A stretch of 64,000 nucleotides of DNA from Apostichopus japonicus (GCF_037975245.1 NC_092577.1:29856398-29920397); one strand, 5' to 3'; numbered from the stretch's first letter, positions 37,801-49,128 are shown. The notes: a model not told the origin generated them from the sequence alone. Translations and numbers: made by a program.

Positions 37801-39547
37801 AACCCAAACTGGGAAATCCCCCGTCCCCCATCCCCCGTCCCAAAATAACGCCCGGACAATTGGAAATAATAGATGAAGGATTTAAGTTCTGTGTATACCA
37901 CATGTGGTGAAATGCAAAGGTCGTTAGTATTGCCCTCAAATTTGAAAAATATTTGCTGTACTCCCTTTATGTTATTTCCAGACATTTAAGGATAGTTTTA
38001 ATTATGGAGTTACGTCTTCAGTTCAGCGAAGAAAACGGAATATGGAGAGGCCGTGTGCAAAGCTTGAAGTTTGTAAACGCTTATAATCTTCTAGCAAATT
38101 TGGAGGCGATCCTTTACGGGTTTTAAACACGCCTGGCGACATGGGAGGGGAGGGGGTGGTCAGGAGAGGCTACAGCTACTAGGGACGGGAAAACTTTCGC
38201 CGGGGACTCAGGAATACATGGATTAAAAATAGTGTATACTCCTATTTCTACGAAATACTAAATAAAGAGCTCAAAAGGGGCAGGGGCATAGCCTTAATTG
38301 TCCCTGGGTCTCGACCTATCTTTCGACGTCTCTGCCGTTAAATATAGAATTCAAACTCACCGACACACACTGGGCAGCACTGTCCGTCCGGAACAGCTGT
38401 GTAGATACACCCTGGACGAGGACATTCCGCAAGTGCGCATGCCTTGATGCCGTCATGGCAGTGACACGTGAGGCAGGGAACAGGGGACCAACTAGACCCA
38501 CTGGGGTGCTGGGCGAGTGTATCGTTGCACGATTTACCTGGCGGATAGAAAAGCATGTTAACATTGATTTTTTCAATACTTATAGAACTGTAGCCAGGAA
38601 TTTTGAGTGGGAGTAAAGGAGGGGGTTAGGGGGGGGCAGAACCAACGGTTTAGGGAGGAGCACGATATATGTGTTTCATGTAAACGTGCAAAGTTTTTGT
38701 ACAAATGGTGGGTGGTGGGGGAGGGGGTGGAGTATAGTCTGCACAGGGTGGTGGGGTGGATTATGGTCTGCACAGGGGGCCCCTTCCCTGTGCCACAGCC
38801 TTGCTACGCGGCCTGCAGTTGCATATGGTTGTACAATCCTAATGTAATGTGGCATGCGGTGCATGTGTATATCAAATCAGGTTCATCCGTCGATTAGTCA
38901 AGAGAGTTTCTAAGATTTCTGACAGTTATACCGACTAACTTCGATTAACGTTGCTTTTGAGCACATTTTAAACATGATAGACATATTTTCCTTGCCCAAT
39001 TCAGGACTGTTTTGTAATGGAAAGGGGACGTGGAGGCCGAGGTGGGGACTATAAAGTTCGGAACGTCATTGATAGAAACCATAATACATATAAATGAATT
39101 TGATAATCTGTCGTTTTTAAAAACGCTCAAAATACAGATGCCACACGTCACGCAAGTCAAACGATGTACCTAAGTCTGCTTACTGTGCCAAAAGACAATA
39201 AAAACAAACTTGAAAGTACTTGAGAATAAAGTGGAGTGTTAGCTCAGTGGTTAACACCGGTGCCTTTCAATCATAAGGTCCCCGGTTCGAGTCACTCCCA
39301 GATTAATGTATGTCGTCCAGTTACAGAGTTGTTGACAATTAACAATTCATAATCATGGACTTTAAATATGAATGTGAGAGACTGACTTCCCTCAGCTTGC
39401 GGCTTTGATAAGCCATTTAGGCTTCTTCGCGAGTTCCTGCTTGCAGGAGGATCTAATATACATACAAACATAAATAAAGTGAAGATAATTACCTGCTTCC
39501 CCTGTCTCTACAAGAAGATACAAAAACGACAAAAATATGATCTCCAT
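25502..39547 (-). CDS. secreted protein with signal peptide, three VWC modules and an unassigned C-terminal region (six exons)
   Basis: The six exons give about 373 residues. The start at 39547 is chosen because MEIIFLSFLYLLVETGEA is a good signal peptide; an in-frame upstream ATG at 39649 would add 34 residues and bury it. Three von Willebrand factor C modules follow, each with a central CxxCxC and a terminal CCPxC. VWC modules in chordin, Crim1 and BMPER-type proteins often bind BMP ligands or matrix, so an extracellular binding role is a reasonable inference. Exons 5 and 6 add about 171 residues with NIT and NVT sequons, five scattered cysteines, and a basic SKRR near the end. I do not recognise this region. 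The gene looks complete and uninterrupted; all internal junctions are phase 1. Confidence 0.85.
26266..26320. repeat. GAATGACGAA minisatellite (12-bp unit)
   Basis: About five units of GAATGACGAAGA or GAATGGCGAAGA in an intron of the VWC gene. Confidence 0.85.
26632..26763 (-). CDS. VWC gene exon 5 (unassigned region)
   Basis: Acceptor ATTTTCAG and donor G/GTAAAG; phase 1 to 1, 44 residues. It encodes KTVVKLKVDVNFDNDGQG, predicted beta strands, and ends SINITG. Confidence 0.75.
27462..27747. mobile_element. CAGGCGCGTAGCC TIR element
   Basis: The left end CAGGCGCGTAGCCA and right end TGGCTACGCGCCTG are perfect inverted repeats. They are flanked by the exact 8-bp duplication GCCCGCAA (27454-27461 and 27748-27755). 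The interior carries GGTGGCGCTACGCTTAGATA, shared with the CAGTGGCGGAG family. It has no coding capacity. Confidence 0.88.
29043..29071. repeat. perfect hairpin (13-bp stem, 3-nt loop)
   Basis: AGGGAGTTGTTAT and its exact complement ATAACAACTCCCT are separated by TCC. A related hairpin is at 37480-37509 in the same gene. Confidence 0.9.
30797..30982 (-). CDS. VWC gene exon 4, third VWC module
   Basis: Acceptor TTATATAG and donor A/GTAAGA; phase 1 to 1. It encodes SCLFRGRFHPNGDVWEEASC, CVQCRCSEGTVAC and QCCPVCPRS. Confidence 0.92.
31385..33400. repeat. 145-bp tandem array carrying nuclear-receptor half-site clusters
   Basis: Units begin TGACCTCTGGTGACC at 31532, 31670 (variant), 32246, 32392, 32536, 32681, 32826, 32971, 33117 and 33264, spaced 144-147 bp; 31690-32240 is decayed. 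Each good unit holds TGACCT, 4 bp, TGACCC, 4 bp, TGACCT, 1 bp, TGACCT, followed by CTTGAGATATCGTG near its end. It lies in the intron between the second and third VWC exons. Confidence 0.92.
33402..33448. repeat. (CA)n microsatellite
   Basis: An interrupted CA repeat directly at the end of the 145-bp array, followed by TTTCGGCCTTCGGCAAGG, a short inverted repeat. Confidence 0.9.
34279..34348 (+). tRNA. tRNA-like sequence, probably pseudogene or SINE head
   Basis: Acceptor stem GCCCATG/CATGGGT pairs throughout (one G-U at the end). The D arm is GTCT/GGAT, and the T arm is GCGGG-TTCGATC-CCCGT. The anticodon arm CGTCG/CGAGG has a mismatch and loop CTTGCGG (TGC would be Ala). The variable region has a single base, where 4-5 are expected, so a functional tRNA is unlikely. 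A T run follows at 34354. Confidence 0.55.
34837..35072 (+). mobile_element. tRNA-derived SINE (family A), interrupted by a transposon
   Basis: The head GGAGTGTTAGCTCAG and CAGTTCGAGTCACTCC are tRNA-like with A and B boxes. The body and 3' hairpin are as in the other copies. A TIR element (35073-35444) is inserted in its tail, which resumes at 35445. Confidence 0.88.
35073..35444. mobile_element. GGCGTAGGAA TIR element, copy 1
   Basis: The left end CAAGGGCGTAGGAACC is inverted against TTCCTACGCCACTG at the right. The exact 8-bp duplication ACTACATA flanks it (35065-35072 and 35445-35452). About 370 bp with long C and G runs and no coding capacity. Inserted in the tail of a SINE. Confidence 0.9.
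35497..35685 (-). CDS. VWC gene exon 3, second VWC module
   Basis: Acceptor CTTCTTCTTCAG and donor G/GTAAGG; phase 1 to 1. It encodes SCKFEGKTYSAHEQWRY, CVTCRCARGETTC and ECCPQCIG, a textbook VWC domain. Confidence 0.93.
36581..36982. mobile_element. TIR element with AGGCCGGTCACACTA ends
   Basis: The left end AGGCCGGTCACACTA is inverted against TAGTGTGACTTGGCCT at the right. The interior is rich in CCGATTTTTATCG-like palindromic pieces. It lies in the intron between the first and second VWC exons. Confidence 0.7.
37480..37509. repeat. hairpin related to 29043-29071
   Basis: CCAGGGGGTTGTT and AACAACTCCCTGG form a stem with one G-T pair around CCAT. The same AACAACTCCCTGGTC arm is seen 8.4 kb away. 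Confidence 0.85.
38361..38537 (-). CDS. VWC gene exon 2, first VWC module
   Basis: Acceptor TATCCGCCAG and donor G/GTGAGT; phase 1 to 1. It encodes CLTCHCHDG and ends QCCPVCVG, a standard VWC cysteine layout although the N-terminal part is short. Confidence 0.9.
39233..39472 (+). mobile_element. tRNA-derived SINE (family A), best-preserved copy
   Basis: The tRNA-like head runs 39233-39298: GGAGTG pairs with CACTCC, the A box is TAGCTCAGTGG and the B box GGTTCGAGTCA. The body is followed by the hairpins GCTTGCGGCTTTGATAAGCC and CCTGCTTGCAGGAGG and a CATA tail. It lies about 20 bp inside the first intron of the VWC gene. Confidence 0.9.
39493..39547 (-). CDS. VWC gene exon 1 (signal peptide)
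   Basis: ATG at 39547 and donor GCAG/GTAATT, phase 1. It encodes a hydrophobic leader MEIIFLSFLYLLVETGEA. The open frame continues upstream to 39649 with a second hydrophobic stretch (FKFLLIGLI), so the true start is not certain. Confidence 0.75.
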
Positions 39548-40713
39548 AATAAGTCCTATAAGAAGAAACTTGAAGTACAAATGTCTCAAGATGACGTGAG
39601 AAAGATATCTATCGATTATTTCATTCCTCATACATGCGTGGCCACTCACTAGGCTAGAAATCTACTAGCTGCATGAGGCATCCAAGGTTTGATAATTCCG
39701 AGAGAAGTATTCCCCAATTTGAATAGATTTCAAAATAATCCAAGGTTTTTTTTTATCTCACACAAGAAGGGGCTTAAAGATGTCATCGAAAGAAAATGTG
39801 TAAACCGAACCGAAAGACACAAAGTTGAGTTGTTAAATGAAATATAATCCATACATTTTTGTGTGTGTTTGTAGCGCCTGTATTATGAACATTCCTCTTT
39901 TGGAATTTTTATGGCGTTCTTATATCAGACAGTCCTTTGATATATTATAGAGTTGTGACATTTGCATTTATTCGACACAGCTCACTAGACTATAAGTTCC
40001 GTTATACAAGGTATGGTTACACCATTTATAACTATTTTATCGATATACATATCTTGATTTGATTGCAACCTGTACAAAGTTTACATCAACACATACAATT
40101 CTTTTCCTCATGTTTTTGACCGGGTTTTATTGGGCACCGTTTCCGTCAAGTACAAGGATAGCTGGCAACGATTTAGTGAGCTTTCCCTCGAAATTATCGC
40201 TTAAGATCTACGCAACGGTATTTGCATCAGGAAATGATAATGCCAGAGGTTGCCTCCATAAGTAATCTACCTGACCATTAATACAACCGAATAAGCTGCT
40301 AGATTTGAGATGATTTTGAGAATCTCGAAAGTATTAAACTATTTCCAAAAAACAAAAACAAAAAAGAAGAACAGACTAAAATAAAATGATACGTGGTAAT
40401 AATGTTGTAATTAAACTCAAATAAAATATAGGTCAGCCTTTTCGAATATCTAAATTTTCATCGAATATTCCTGAAAACTCTACAATTTGCAAAGGACAAG
40501 GATTATGTATATATTTTGGTGTGAAATATGATATGATCTCTTCAGTGAGAAACAAGAAATTAATCTCAAATATACTTCCCTTTCTTATCCATTGATACGT
40601 TATTGATTTTGACCTCTTTTCCTATTTGTTACTCTGTGTAACTGAGGTTTTTTTTATACCATAACGAGGTGTGGGAGGAATTGTGAGCCTTCTAGAAATC
40701 TTGTAGCAGTATC

Positions 40714-41108
40714 CAGTGGCGGAGCTAGGGGTATTGGTCAGAGGGGGCGAGAATGGTCTGTAGGGGCGCTTTCGACACTTTCTAAGCGGAGCGCCACCAC
40801 ATGTTGGCGCGGAGCGTACATAAATTTTTTCAGTAAAGATACTCCCTAGATAGCAGGAAATGACCCTTTCCGGGCCTTGCTAATTTGCATATAAACGAAG
40901 AATAAATAGGTGTCATCGCCATTTTGTCAGAAAATGACACCAACAAAATGTGACAAATGTCAATAGGTAGATGAGAGCGCAATAAAAAAGTCAATAATCG
41001 CGAATAAGTAAAAGTTGTAAAAAGCTGAAAAGGGCGCCAGCAGTCCATTTGAGTCCGTCAGGGGGGGGGGGGGGTCGCCCCCCTGACTGTATGGACGCTC
41101 CGCCACTG
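40714..41108. mobile_element. CAGTGGCGGAG TIR element, copy 1
   Basis: The left end CAGTGGCGGAGC is inverted against GCTCCGCCACTG at the right. Flanking GCAGTATC/ACAGTATC is an 8-bp duplication with one difference. The core contains TTTCTAAGCGGAGCGCCACC. Confidence 0.88.
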
Positions 41109-43004
41109 ACAGTATCGGAAGTCCAGATAAACTGTTATCTGGCCACGATTGCTTAATCATGAACGTAGAGACGAATGTATAGAAAAGAGATGACCTGATC
41201 GCAATAGTTAAGTTGTAGAAAGAGTGAGAGTCACCGATCGAGGTTATGTCTAATATATGTAAACGGTGCGAACAGATGGAAGTGGGGAGGGATGATGGGA
41301 GGGGAGGGTGAGAGGTGAAAGCGGAATTATGTTATTTCATATACTGTAACGATTGGGTATTGCTAGAGATTGCAAGTTGAAAGCAAGGCCGGACCTCGCA
41401 TTAATAAATGTCACCGAGCCCTTCTTTGAAATCTTTTTATCCCTTTTATATCTGTACCCCCGGTCCCCGAGTTCCTAATTGACCACAGGCCCCGTGCAGC
41501 AGCATCCAACTTCTGAACTCCCCCCCCCCAGCCTCCCCTCTCATCGGACATGGAAATGGGAGGGGGTTATTCATGTATTTAAATGTAGTATGTGACGTGC
41601 CACGGGGGTAAATTCTCGGAACTCTTCTATTTGATACGTGTGATTACTATGATTCGTTATGCTGACGACACCGACCTGTTGAAAGCGGGCCCTATCCATT
41701 TTTAATTACTGCCACTTTTGAAGAGTTGCATAATTTTTTGTTGTGATTTAATTAAGGCTATAACAGGACCTTCACTCACTGACAAAAAAAAAGGTTATTT
41801 TAAGTTCCCTGTTCGTATTTCTCAAGCTGCAACATGGCACCACCAAAACAACCATATCACATTTTATAATTTCAGGCCAACTTTTTTAGTTGTTTAATTC
41901 GATGATATAATTTAACTTGGAATTAGCAGTCGTTATTCACAACGGACGGAGATTTTGTTAGCCAAATAGAATTCTTCGTTCTTTACAAAAGACCATTACC
42001 CTACTTTACATCTCTTACTGGCATTTATGTCTATATGGCGAACAGCTATCCGGCTGCACAAACTCCATGTCCCCCATCGCCCCCCCCCCCTTCAAATGGC
42101 AGTGCGTTACATAACAAGAGCTCATTTAAGTCTCTCAGCAATCCTCTTTCCCTCAACAACTTCAATATTTATGACACACCAGTTATCAACAGCTGCAACC
42201 ATTATGTTCCAATTCTGTAAAGGGACTCTACCTTAGTGTTTCAAAATCATTTACCCCCCAATCGTTATTCCGTAAACAACCACAACACTATAGATTCAGT
42301 AAACTCTCATAGCATTCCTGTAAATACGTTTGAAGTCTTTGAATCGCCCTCAAGTCTGCACATATCATTGCTAACTGAAATATTTGTTATAAAGCTCTTT
42401 TCTTTTATCTAGTAATTCCTAACGCTACTTTTATCTTCTATCCCCCTCCCCATTCCTATTTTGTATCTCTCTGCAGCCTGGTTCATAGTAGTGTGGGTAC
42501 ATGGTGTGGGCTACACGGGGGGGGGGAGGGGTCTCCTTTAAGTCGTGTTTTTTTTTTATTTCTCGGTTCGTCCCATTCTTTCTTTTTTCTTCCTTCCTGC
42601 TTGTTTGCGTTCTTCTTTGAATTTCTTAATTGTACGGATATTTTTCTTTTGTTCGGGGTTGAAAACGGGGAGGGTGCTGGGTGTAATTTCAAAATGAATG
42701 TCAAAGGTCATCAGACGGATAGGTCATGAAATGACATGTGGCGCTCGAGGTCATATTAAGTGTCCACTCCTGTGTCACTCTCCTTTGATATTTTGTAATA
42801 TAGATAACTATAATCACTGTGAAATAACATGCGGAGGTGGAAACTGGGTAAAGAAGTCCGGAGGAAGTGAGTAGAAATCTAAGGTTGAGAAAGAGGTGAG
42901 GGGGTGGGGAGTACCTTACACGGTTCCTCCTACCGACTGATCGTCTTTGAATGAATTAAGCAAAATCTTCTTTGATAGAGCTCATAAATGGATTTGATGA
43001 GGGG

Positions 43005-43373
43005 CAGTGGCGTAGGAGGTACTTTTGAGTTGGGGGGCTGAAGACTGATGGCCGGCCTGGGGGAGGGGTCTAAGGGGAGGGGGTGTCCCCCTCCCCTTTG
43101 GATTTTTTTTGCATTTCCAGGTAGCCTCAGACGCAATTTGGTGCAATATAGCACACTTCAACACCCACTCCATTTTGTAAACTTAATTTTGTATTTTCAC
43201 CAGGCCTTATATGCAATTTGGTGCTCCAAATGAGATTTTTTTTTCTGATTTGGAAATGAAAAAGGGGTTTTCTGTCTTGCGAAGCAGGGGGCGGAATGAT
43301 ACTTCCGCCCCTCCACATTTTTCACTGGGGGGGGGGGCTGGCGCCCCCCAGCCCCCCGGTTCCTACGCCCTTG
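43005..43373. mobile_element. GGCGTAGGAA TIR element, copy 2 (inverted)
   Basis: Starts CAGTGGCGTAGGAGG and ends GGTTCCTACGCCCTTG, flanked by the exact duplication ATGAGGGG (42997-43004 and 43374-43381). Its interior is the reverse complement of copies 1 and 3. Confidence 0.9.
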
Positions 43374-44340
43374 ATGAGGGGGATGTAAGTCGCAAAAGAG
43401 AATGCATGTGTTAGGATTTTGGGACAATAATTCTAACACACGCAATTCCGATATATATATTTTCTAAAACAGTACTTCTTTTTTGTCAATTTTGAGTCAC
43501 ATCTTACATCTGTCTTTGTCTTATTCATTCTATCTGTCCGTCCGTCCATTCATCCATCTATCTATCCTGACTGACTGACAGAATGAGGGAGTATGCATAT
43601 GGATATTTAGGGGCTGGAGGGTTACTCATATAATCTAGGACATTCTAACAAAGAGGATTAGGGAACTAGAGTGGTACATTGGTGCCCCCCCCCCCCCAAA
43701 AAAAAAGTGGGATCGGGTGGAGGGGAGGGGTAGGAAAAGGAGGAAGTGTGGATGGGAATGAGGAAGGATTGAGTTGGATGTCATGGTGTAAATTATACCT
43801 CAAATGGTTCTTTGCCCATCATGAATCAGGTAAACTCCTAGGTCTTGCTTTTCTTAGCATGAACCACATTATACATTTAGTCTATACCGAATAATCTCAA
43901 CAGTGACAATACCCCCAAAAATATATATATATATATAAATAAAATGAAATATTTATATATATAATAGTAAAGCAATTAGGGTAACAAAGTTATATTTTTC
44001 AAGAACAAAGAAAATATTAAAAAAATAAGTCAATATAAATGGTGCAAGCGAATCTTTATCAATCTCAAGAATCCTGAAGATACAAAGATATAAAAATTAA
44101 AGGCAGTCACAAGGATCCTACGGCTAGTATACGTTCTGAATTCAGAAACACAGCAACATGACACGCAATTATTTTGAACAGGTATAGTTTATGAATTGAG
44201 GGAATCGAAAAAGCCAAATATTTTATCCAAACCTGTGTGGAAGACATTATAATATATATATATATTTATTTATATATATATATATATATTTATTTATATA
44301 TATTGATTAATCATCCTTCAGCTTCCTGTTGGCATCTTAA

Positions 44341-44995
44341 AGGGGTATTCTGGTGACAGACAATGTGGACATTCTGATGAAGAGAAAAATACTCCACAAT
44401 GCTATTTGAAAACACCATCTCAATATCTTGTCCCTAACTCGAGAGATGTTTGATCGAATGTAACATATTTTAACTGGCTATAAGTACTCAACTACTCCAG
44501 GAAGTTGGATCACGGTAGGGGGTCTGTGACATCATATGGGCAAATGCTCTTTGGAAGCTTTACTTAGGCTATTATAATTGTTGATTTGTCATGAAACCTG
44601 ATTCATTTGGAATGTTTTGCTTAGCTGTCAAAGTTCTCTGTATATTAAGAATTTCATCAAAATGCATCACTTTTAGAAATATCCTTTTTGTTTGTGAATG
44701 AATGATTGCGATATTATAGAACAATGCTTTTTCAGCTGAAGTGCCATAATGACATCATCCATTATGCTGTTGCCCGGTGCATTTACAAACTATCACTAAA
44801 TTTTTAAAAATTCATATCTTCACAATACAAACTGGATATGAGGATGTGGTTTTTACAGTTAGATTCAGAAAATGTTTAGCAATTTTGTCAAGCAATCAAC
44901 TTTAGCCACCGGAAAAATCCAATTAAAAATTGAAACATCTCAATTTCTTGAGATCAGGAGTAATCGACATGGGAAACTTACCTAACTGGCACCTT
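44341..44995. mobile_element. possible piggyBac-like element with TTAA flanks
   Basis: TTAA at 44337-44340 and 44996-44999 flanks a 655-bp stretch starting AGGGGTATTC and ending GGCACCTT. The inverted ends are weak and there is only one copy here, so this is tentative. Confidence 0.4.
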
Positions 44996-45069
44996 TTAAA
45001 GATAATTGTTATCTTATAGACCTTCAGCCAAAGTCCAAATCCTTCTGTAACAGGGTGGCCAGGATCCTA

Positions 45070-45145
45070 TACTCCTGTTAAGTAGGAGAAGCGATAACGT
45101 AGAGATGTGTCGTTAGCGTTATACAGCAACAAATTTATTATCGTA
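45070..45145. repeat. dispersed repeat pair, copy 1
   Basis: GCGATAACGTAGAGAT and ACAGCAACAAATTT match 46231-46306 in the same orientation. The two could be remnants of one larger element; nothing coding lies between them. Confidence 0.6.
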
Positions 45146-46230
45146 ACTCATTCTTATCTCGGTCTCCATTTTGCATATAATTATAGTGGAAAGAAATAAT
45201 AGAAAAAACAATTGTCAAAATTCTGTATTAAATTACACTTTACCCTAAATCCGTTACTAAAATGAGCCGAAAACAATACAAACTAATAACACAACTGTTC
45301 AGACGGTCCCTGAAGGAGACAAAAATGAGGGGCTTCCCCCGTTAATAACCACTGCGCATGCCCAGACAATGTATAGCAACCGGCGCTCAACCGTATGTTC
45401 ATGTTCAAACCTTTTGAATTGACTTCTATAGCGATAATTCTGCTAAAACACGTAATTTTGTATCCAGATAAAATACACGTCATAAATTAACCTCGAAGCA
45501 CCCAAGCACTGGATTATCATAAGAATAACTAATGGAAAGACTGAATTAATAATGAAATATAACAATCAATAGGTTTTAGTGGGTACAAGTGCTATATTGC
45601 CTGGGCTATACATGCACACTTATAACATTAGGCCTGCTAATATATACTAGCGACGATTTTCTTCTGGTAGCATACGCCCATTAAAAGCCCCATTGACTTA
45701 CACACTAAATCACAAAAGTAATGTGGTCTCTAAGTCTAGATAGAAGTTTTCACTAGCTTAACGCTACCCATCACCGGATAGCTGACAAGTTGGCCTTTCA
45801 TGGCACCATCAATTTTCCGTACCATGACCATGAAAATTTTTTGCTATCCGAGCCGGAAGTTTTCGTCACTTGTAAACAAACCTCTTCACTCAGTGGTAAA
45901 CAAATTTCCTACGCTGCTCCTGGGAAGCCTAAAGGGGTCTAAGATTGCCTCAATTGACCCAATTTTTTCACCACATGTACTTCCATTCATGCTCTTCAAC
46001 ATGAAAGCCACAAAAAACTAGATTATGATTGATAACAGGTCACAAAAGATGTTCTCCTGCTGCTTTTTGGCACTTTTCCTGAAGGAGAACAATCGAGCGG
46101 ATTGATATAGACTCTAATAGGAGTATGCCACCTTCTATCCTGATATTTACTACAGTTGAGAGTCATTGACTCTGATTTACCACTAGTTAGGATAGTTTGT
46201 TTGTTAAATGACCATTAATATTCATCAACT

Positions 46231-46306
46231 TACCTGTAAAGTAGGAGAGAGCGATAACGTAGAGATTTGTCTTTAGGTGTTAAACAGCAACAAATTTGTT
46301 TTCGTC
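46231..46306. repeat. dispersed repeat pair, copy 2
   Basis: Partner of 45070-45145, about 80% identical by eye. A truncated SINE tail lies just beyond it. Confidence 0.6.
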
Positions 46307-46380
46307 GCGCGCCCTCTAATGACAAATACTTATATATTTAATTTTTATAAGAGGTGATAAATCAACCCCGTTACACTTCT

Positions 46381-46452
46381 TGCTTTGATAAGCCAATGAG
46401 GCTTCTTCGCGAGTTCATGCTTGCAGGAGGATCTAAAATACATACATACATT
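46381..46452 (+). mobile_element. SINE family A, 3' end only
   Basis: Only the last 70 bp (GCTTTGATAAGCCAATGAGG to the CATACATA tail) is present, as expected of a 5'-truncated retroposed copy. Confidence 0.75.
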
Positions 46453-46831
46453 ATGTGAGCCATGAGTAAATCAATATTAATGAACAGGTATAAATATTCA
46501 AATTTTGTCCCCTAAAACAAACAATTGTCCACTCTCTGCAGGAAATATCCATCGGAAATGTTCTTCCTTGAGAATGTTATAATGCGTAGCCTGGAGTGTC
46601 TTCCTAAATTGTTCATGGTAATACAATTTCTAGCGGATATATCTTTACAATAACACCTAAATGTGAAAATTGATGGTCTTAAAAACACTTAGGCTTCGTA
46701 GAAAGTAAACTTTCCACTACACAGTACTGTACAGCCTAAATGTACGTGAACAGTCATCTTCAAGCTTCGCATTGGAGCTGGACATCGCAATGTGAACAAC
46801 GAAGAGTATGTTGTTCAAACTGACCTTGTGT

Positions 46832-47188
46832 CAAGGGCGTAGGAACCGGGGGGCGCCAGCCCCCCCCAGTGAAAAATTTGTAGGGGCGGAAGTACCATTC
46901 CGCCCCCCCCGCTTCGCAAGTCAAATCCCTTTTTCATTTCGAAATGAGAAAAAAAATCTTATTTGGAGCACCAAATTGCATCTAAGGCCAGGTGAAAATA
47001 CAAAATTAAGTTTACAAAATGGAGTGGGTGTTGAAGTGTGCTATATTGCACCAAATTGCATCTGAGGCCACCTGGAAATGCAAAAAATTCCAAAGGGGAG
47101 GGGGACACCCCCTCCCCTTAGACCCCTCCCCCAGGCCGGCCATCGGTCTTAAGCCCCACCACTCAAAAAGGACCTTCCTACGCCACTG
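46832..47188. mobile_element. GGCGTAGGAA TIR element, copy 3
   Basis: Ends as in copy 1. Flanks CCTTGTGT and CTTTGTGT form an 8-bp duplication with one mismatch. Orientation as copy 1. Confidence 0.88.
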
Positions 47189-47744
47189 CTTTGTGTTACA
47201 CAAGGACCACGAAATCACCGATGTACTACATATATGGCGGCTTAAGGATTTTTTTAAAATACATATCTCATTTATAAGAAATTTCACGGAAATTAAGGTA
47301 AGAAATTAACCTGAATAGGCCTACAAACGCGATTTTCGATTTGATAACTGTATGGAGCGTGGGTTATGCCGCAATCTGCATTTGCGAAGATGACGTCACG
47401 TTCGTTACTGGTCAAAGCATATTTGAAATATCCATCCTTAACGATTAAAAAATCGTTTCTCTGTCAAACGCAGCATTAGCGTTCTCATACTTTGAAAACA
47501 TGTTTGGAAAATTATTGATCGTTTTTTTTTTTAAGGTAAACTCTAAGGGCTACCAGACAATCCTTTTAATATCAGTTAGGCTTAACATTTAAGGATATGT
47601 CTGACACAATATGCATTGCTGTGAACATAGGAATGCATTACCTTCGCCTACAATCCTGCACAAGCAAGATCATTACCTATGGATATTTCCTTCTTATGCT
47701 AAAAATCCTCCTTTTTAAAAAAAACTTCGTTTTACTTCATAAAC

Positions 47745-47955
47745 AGGTGCCTTCCAATCATAAGGTCCCCGGTTCGAGTCACTTCAAGATTTGTTTTTCG
47801 TCCAGTTACAGAGTTTTTGACAATTCATAATCATGGGCGTTAAATGTAAGAGACTGACTTCGGTCAGCTTGCTGCTTTGATAAGCCAATGAGGCTTCTTT
47901 GCGAGTTCCTGCTTGCATGAGGATCTAAAATACATACATACATACATACATAATG
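47745..47955 (+). mobile_element. SINE family A, 5'-truncated copy
   Basis: Retains the B box region CCCCGGTTCGAGTCAC, the body and the tail (CATA)n. The A box half of the head is missing. Confidence 0.82.
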
Positions 47956-48984
47956 TGAGCCATGAGTAAATCAAAATTTAACATAACAATTAAAGGGGTC
48001 TGGTGTATAATTTAATGCGGATCTTCCTCAAGGCAGCGTTACATTAGAACTATTAAACAGCTGTCCCTTCCCTTATGTTGAATCAAATTCTTGAGCTGGA
48101 AAAGTCAATACCTTAAATTACCCATAAATATTATTGTTACGTTGGAGTGTTCACGTTTCGGGTGCTTATTTCAGGGCTCAATTATTAAATACATAGAAGA
48201 GCAAATAAAGAGAAACTCCAGACATAGATATAATTGTAGAATATAAACTTTACTTATTCATTTGCTTTAAGTGTTATGATGAGGATATAACTACATACTA
48301 TACATTACATTATTACTAACAATAAAGTTGTCATTTTCCAAAGAATATTAGAAGAAAGTATTTTATGTCGAGTTACCCTTTTAAAAAAAAATTTTTTTTT
48401 TGAATCTATCACTAATGGTATAATTTTCGTAAGTTTGCACATAAAAGTCACTCTTATATATTAATATATATTAATATATATAAAACTTAATATATACCAG
48501 AATATATATTGTGCAAAATACTGACAACTGGAAATATAAAAGAATAATTTGATAGTTAAGATATCACACATGGCAGTAAGTTGAGCTGATTGCATTTATA
48601 ATTATGAAAGCCTCAACATGGCTACAAAATATGTTTAAAATAAAAACCTCTATGTGCTGTACTGAAGTTTTAAATTTTGGTAGATTCTAGAAAGATATTT
48701 GTAGCTATGATCACATTGAAATGTTTTACATAAATAGATAGCATGTCTCTCTTGTTTTTAAGTAATGAAGATAAATATTCCAATATATCCATTTTGGTAT
48801 GTGATTGATATTATTAATATAAAAAAGTGAATCACGGCAACAACAAAAAATGTTTCCGTTTATGAGAAAATGCTACCAGCAAGTTCTTGATGCATACATT
48901 GTATGAGACAGACATAATTTGACCACCTAAGGTTGAACAATCGCAACTTTATTTTAAGTTATTCCTCAGTAAATAAATAAAGAT

Positions 48985-49128
48985 AAACACACCAGAAAAA
49001 TTCCACTTCACGACCAGTTTCGTCCTATTGGGACTCATCAGGAAAAGGTAGGAATCGAACCCCCGGATCTTGTGTCACAGACCGAAGTCCGGACCACTCG
49101 ACCACAGTGATTCTACTGGTGTGTGAAT
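48985..49128 (-). mobile_element. SINE-like unit with an intact hammerhead-type core (left arm of an inverted pair)
   Basis: Read on the minus strand it has a tRNA-like segment with GTGGTCGAGTGG (A box) and GGTTCGATTCC (B box). This is followed by CTGATGA, GTCC-CAATA-GGAC and GAAAC. ACACACCAG at its start pairs with CTGGTGTGT at its end. The other arm lies inverted at 49240-49360. Confidence 0.72.
49013..49120 (-). ncRNA. hammerhead-ribozyme-like motif
   Basis: On the minus strand: ACCAG-TA at 49120-49114, then the tRNA-like insert, then CTGATGA (49041-49035), stem II GTCC/GGAC with a 5-nt loop, GAAA (49021-49018) and CTGGT (49017-49013). ACCAG/CTGGT would be stem III and TA the cleavage dinucleotide. 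All catalytic-core bases are present, but stem I (GAA/TTC) is only 3 bp and closes a long insert, so activity is uncertain. Confidence 0.5.

Noticed and set aside
42493..42729. Frames on both strands around a poly-G/C and T-rich tract
   Set aside because: Low-complexity translation (runs of F or K/R) without exon signals.
45070..46306. LTR retrotransposon bounded by two direct repeats
   Set aside because: The repeats are only about 75 bp and diverged, with no primer-binding site, polypurine tract or pol-like frame between them.
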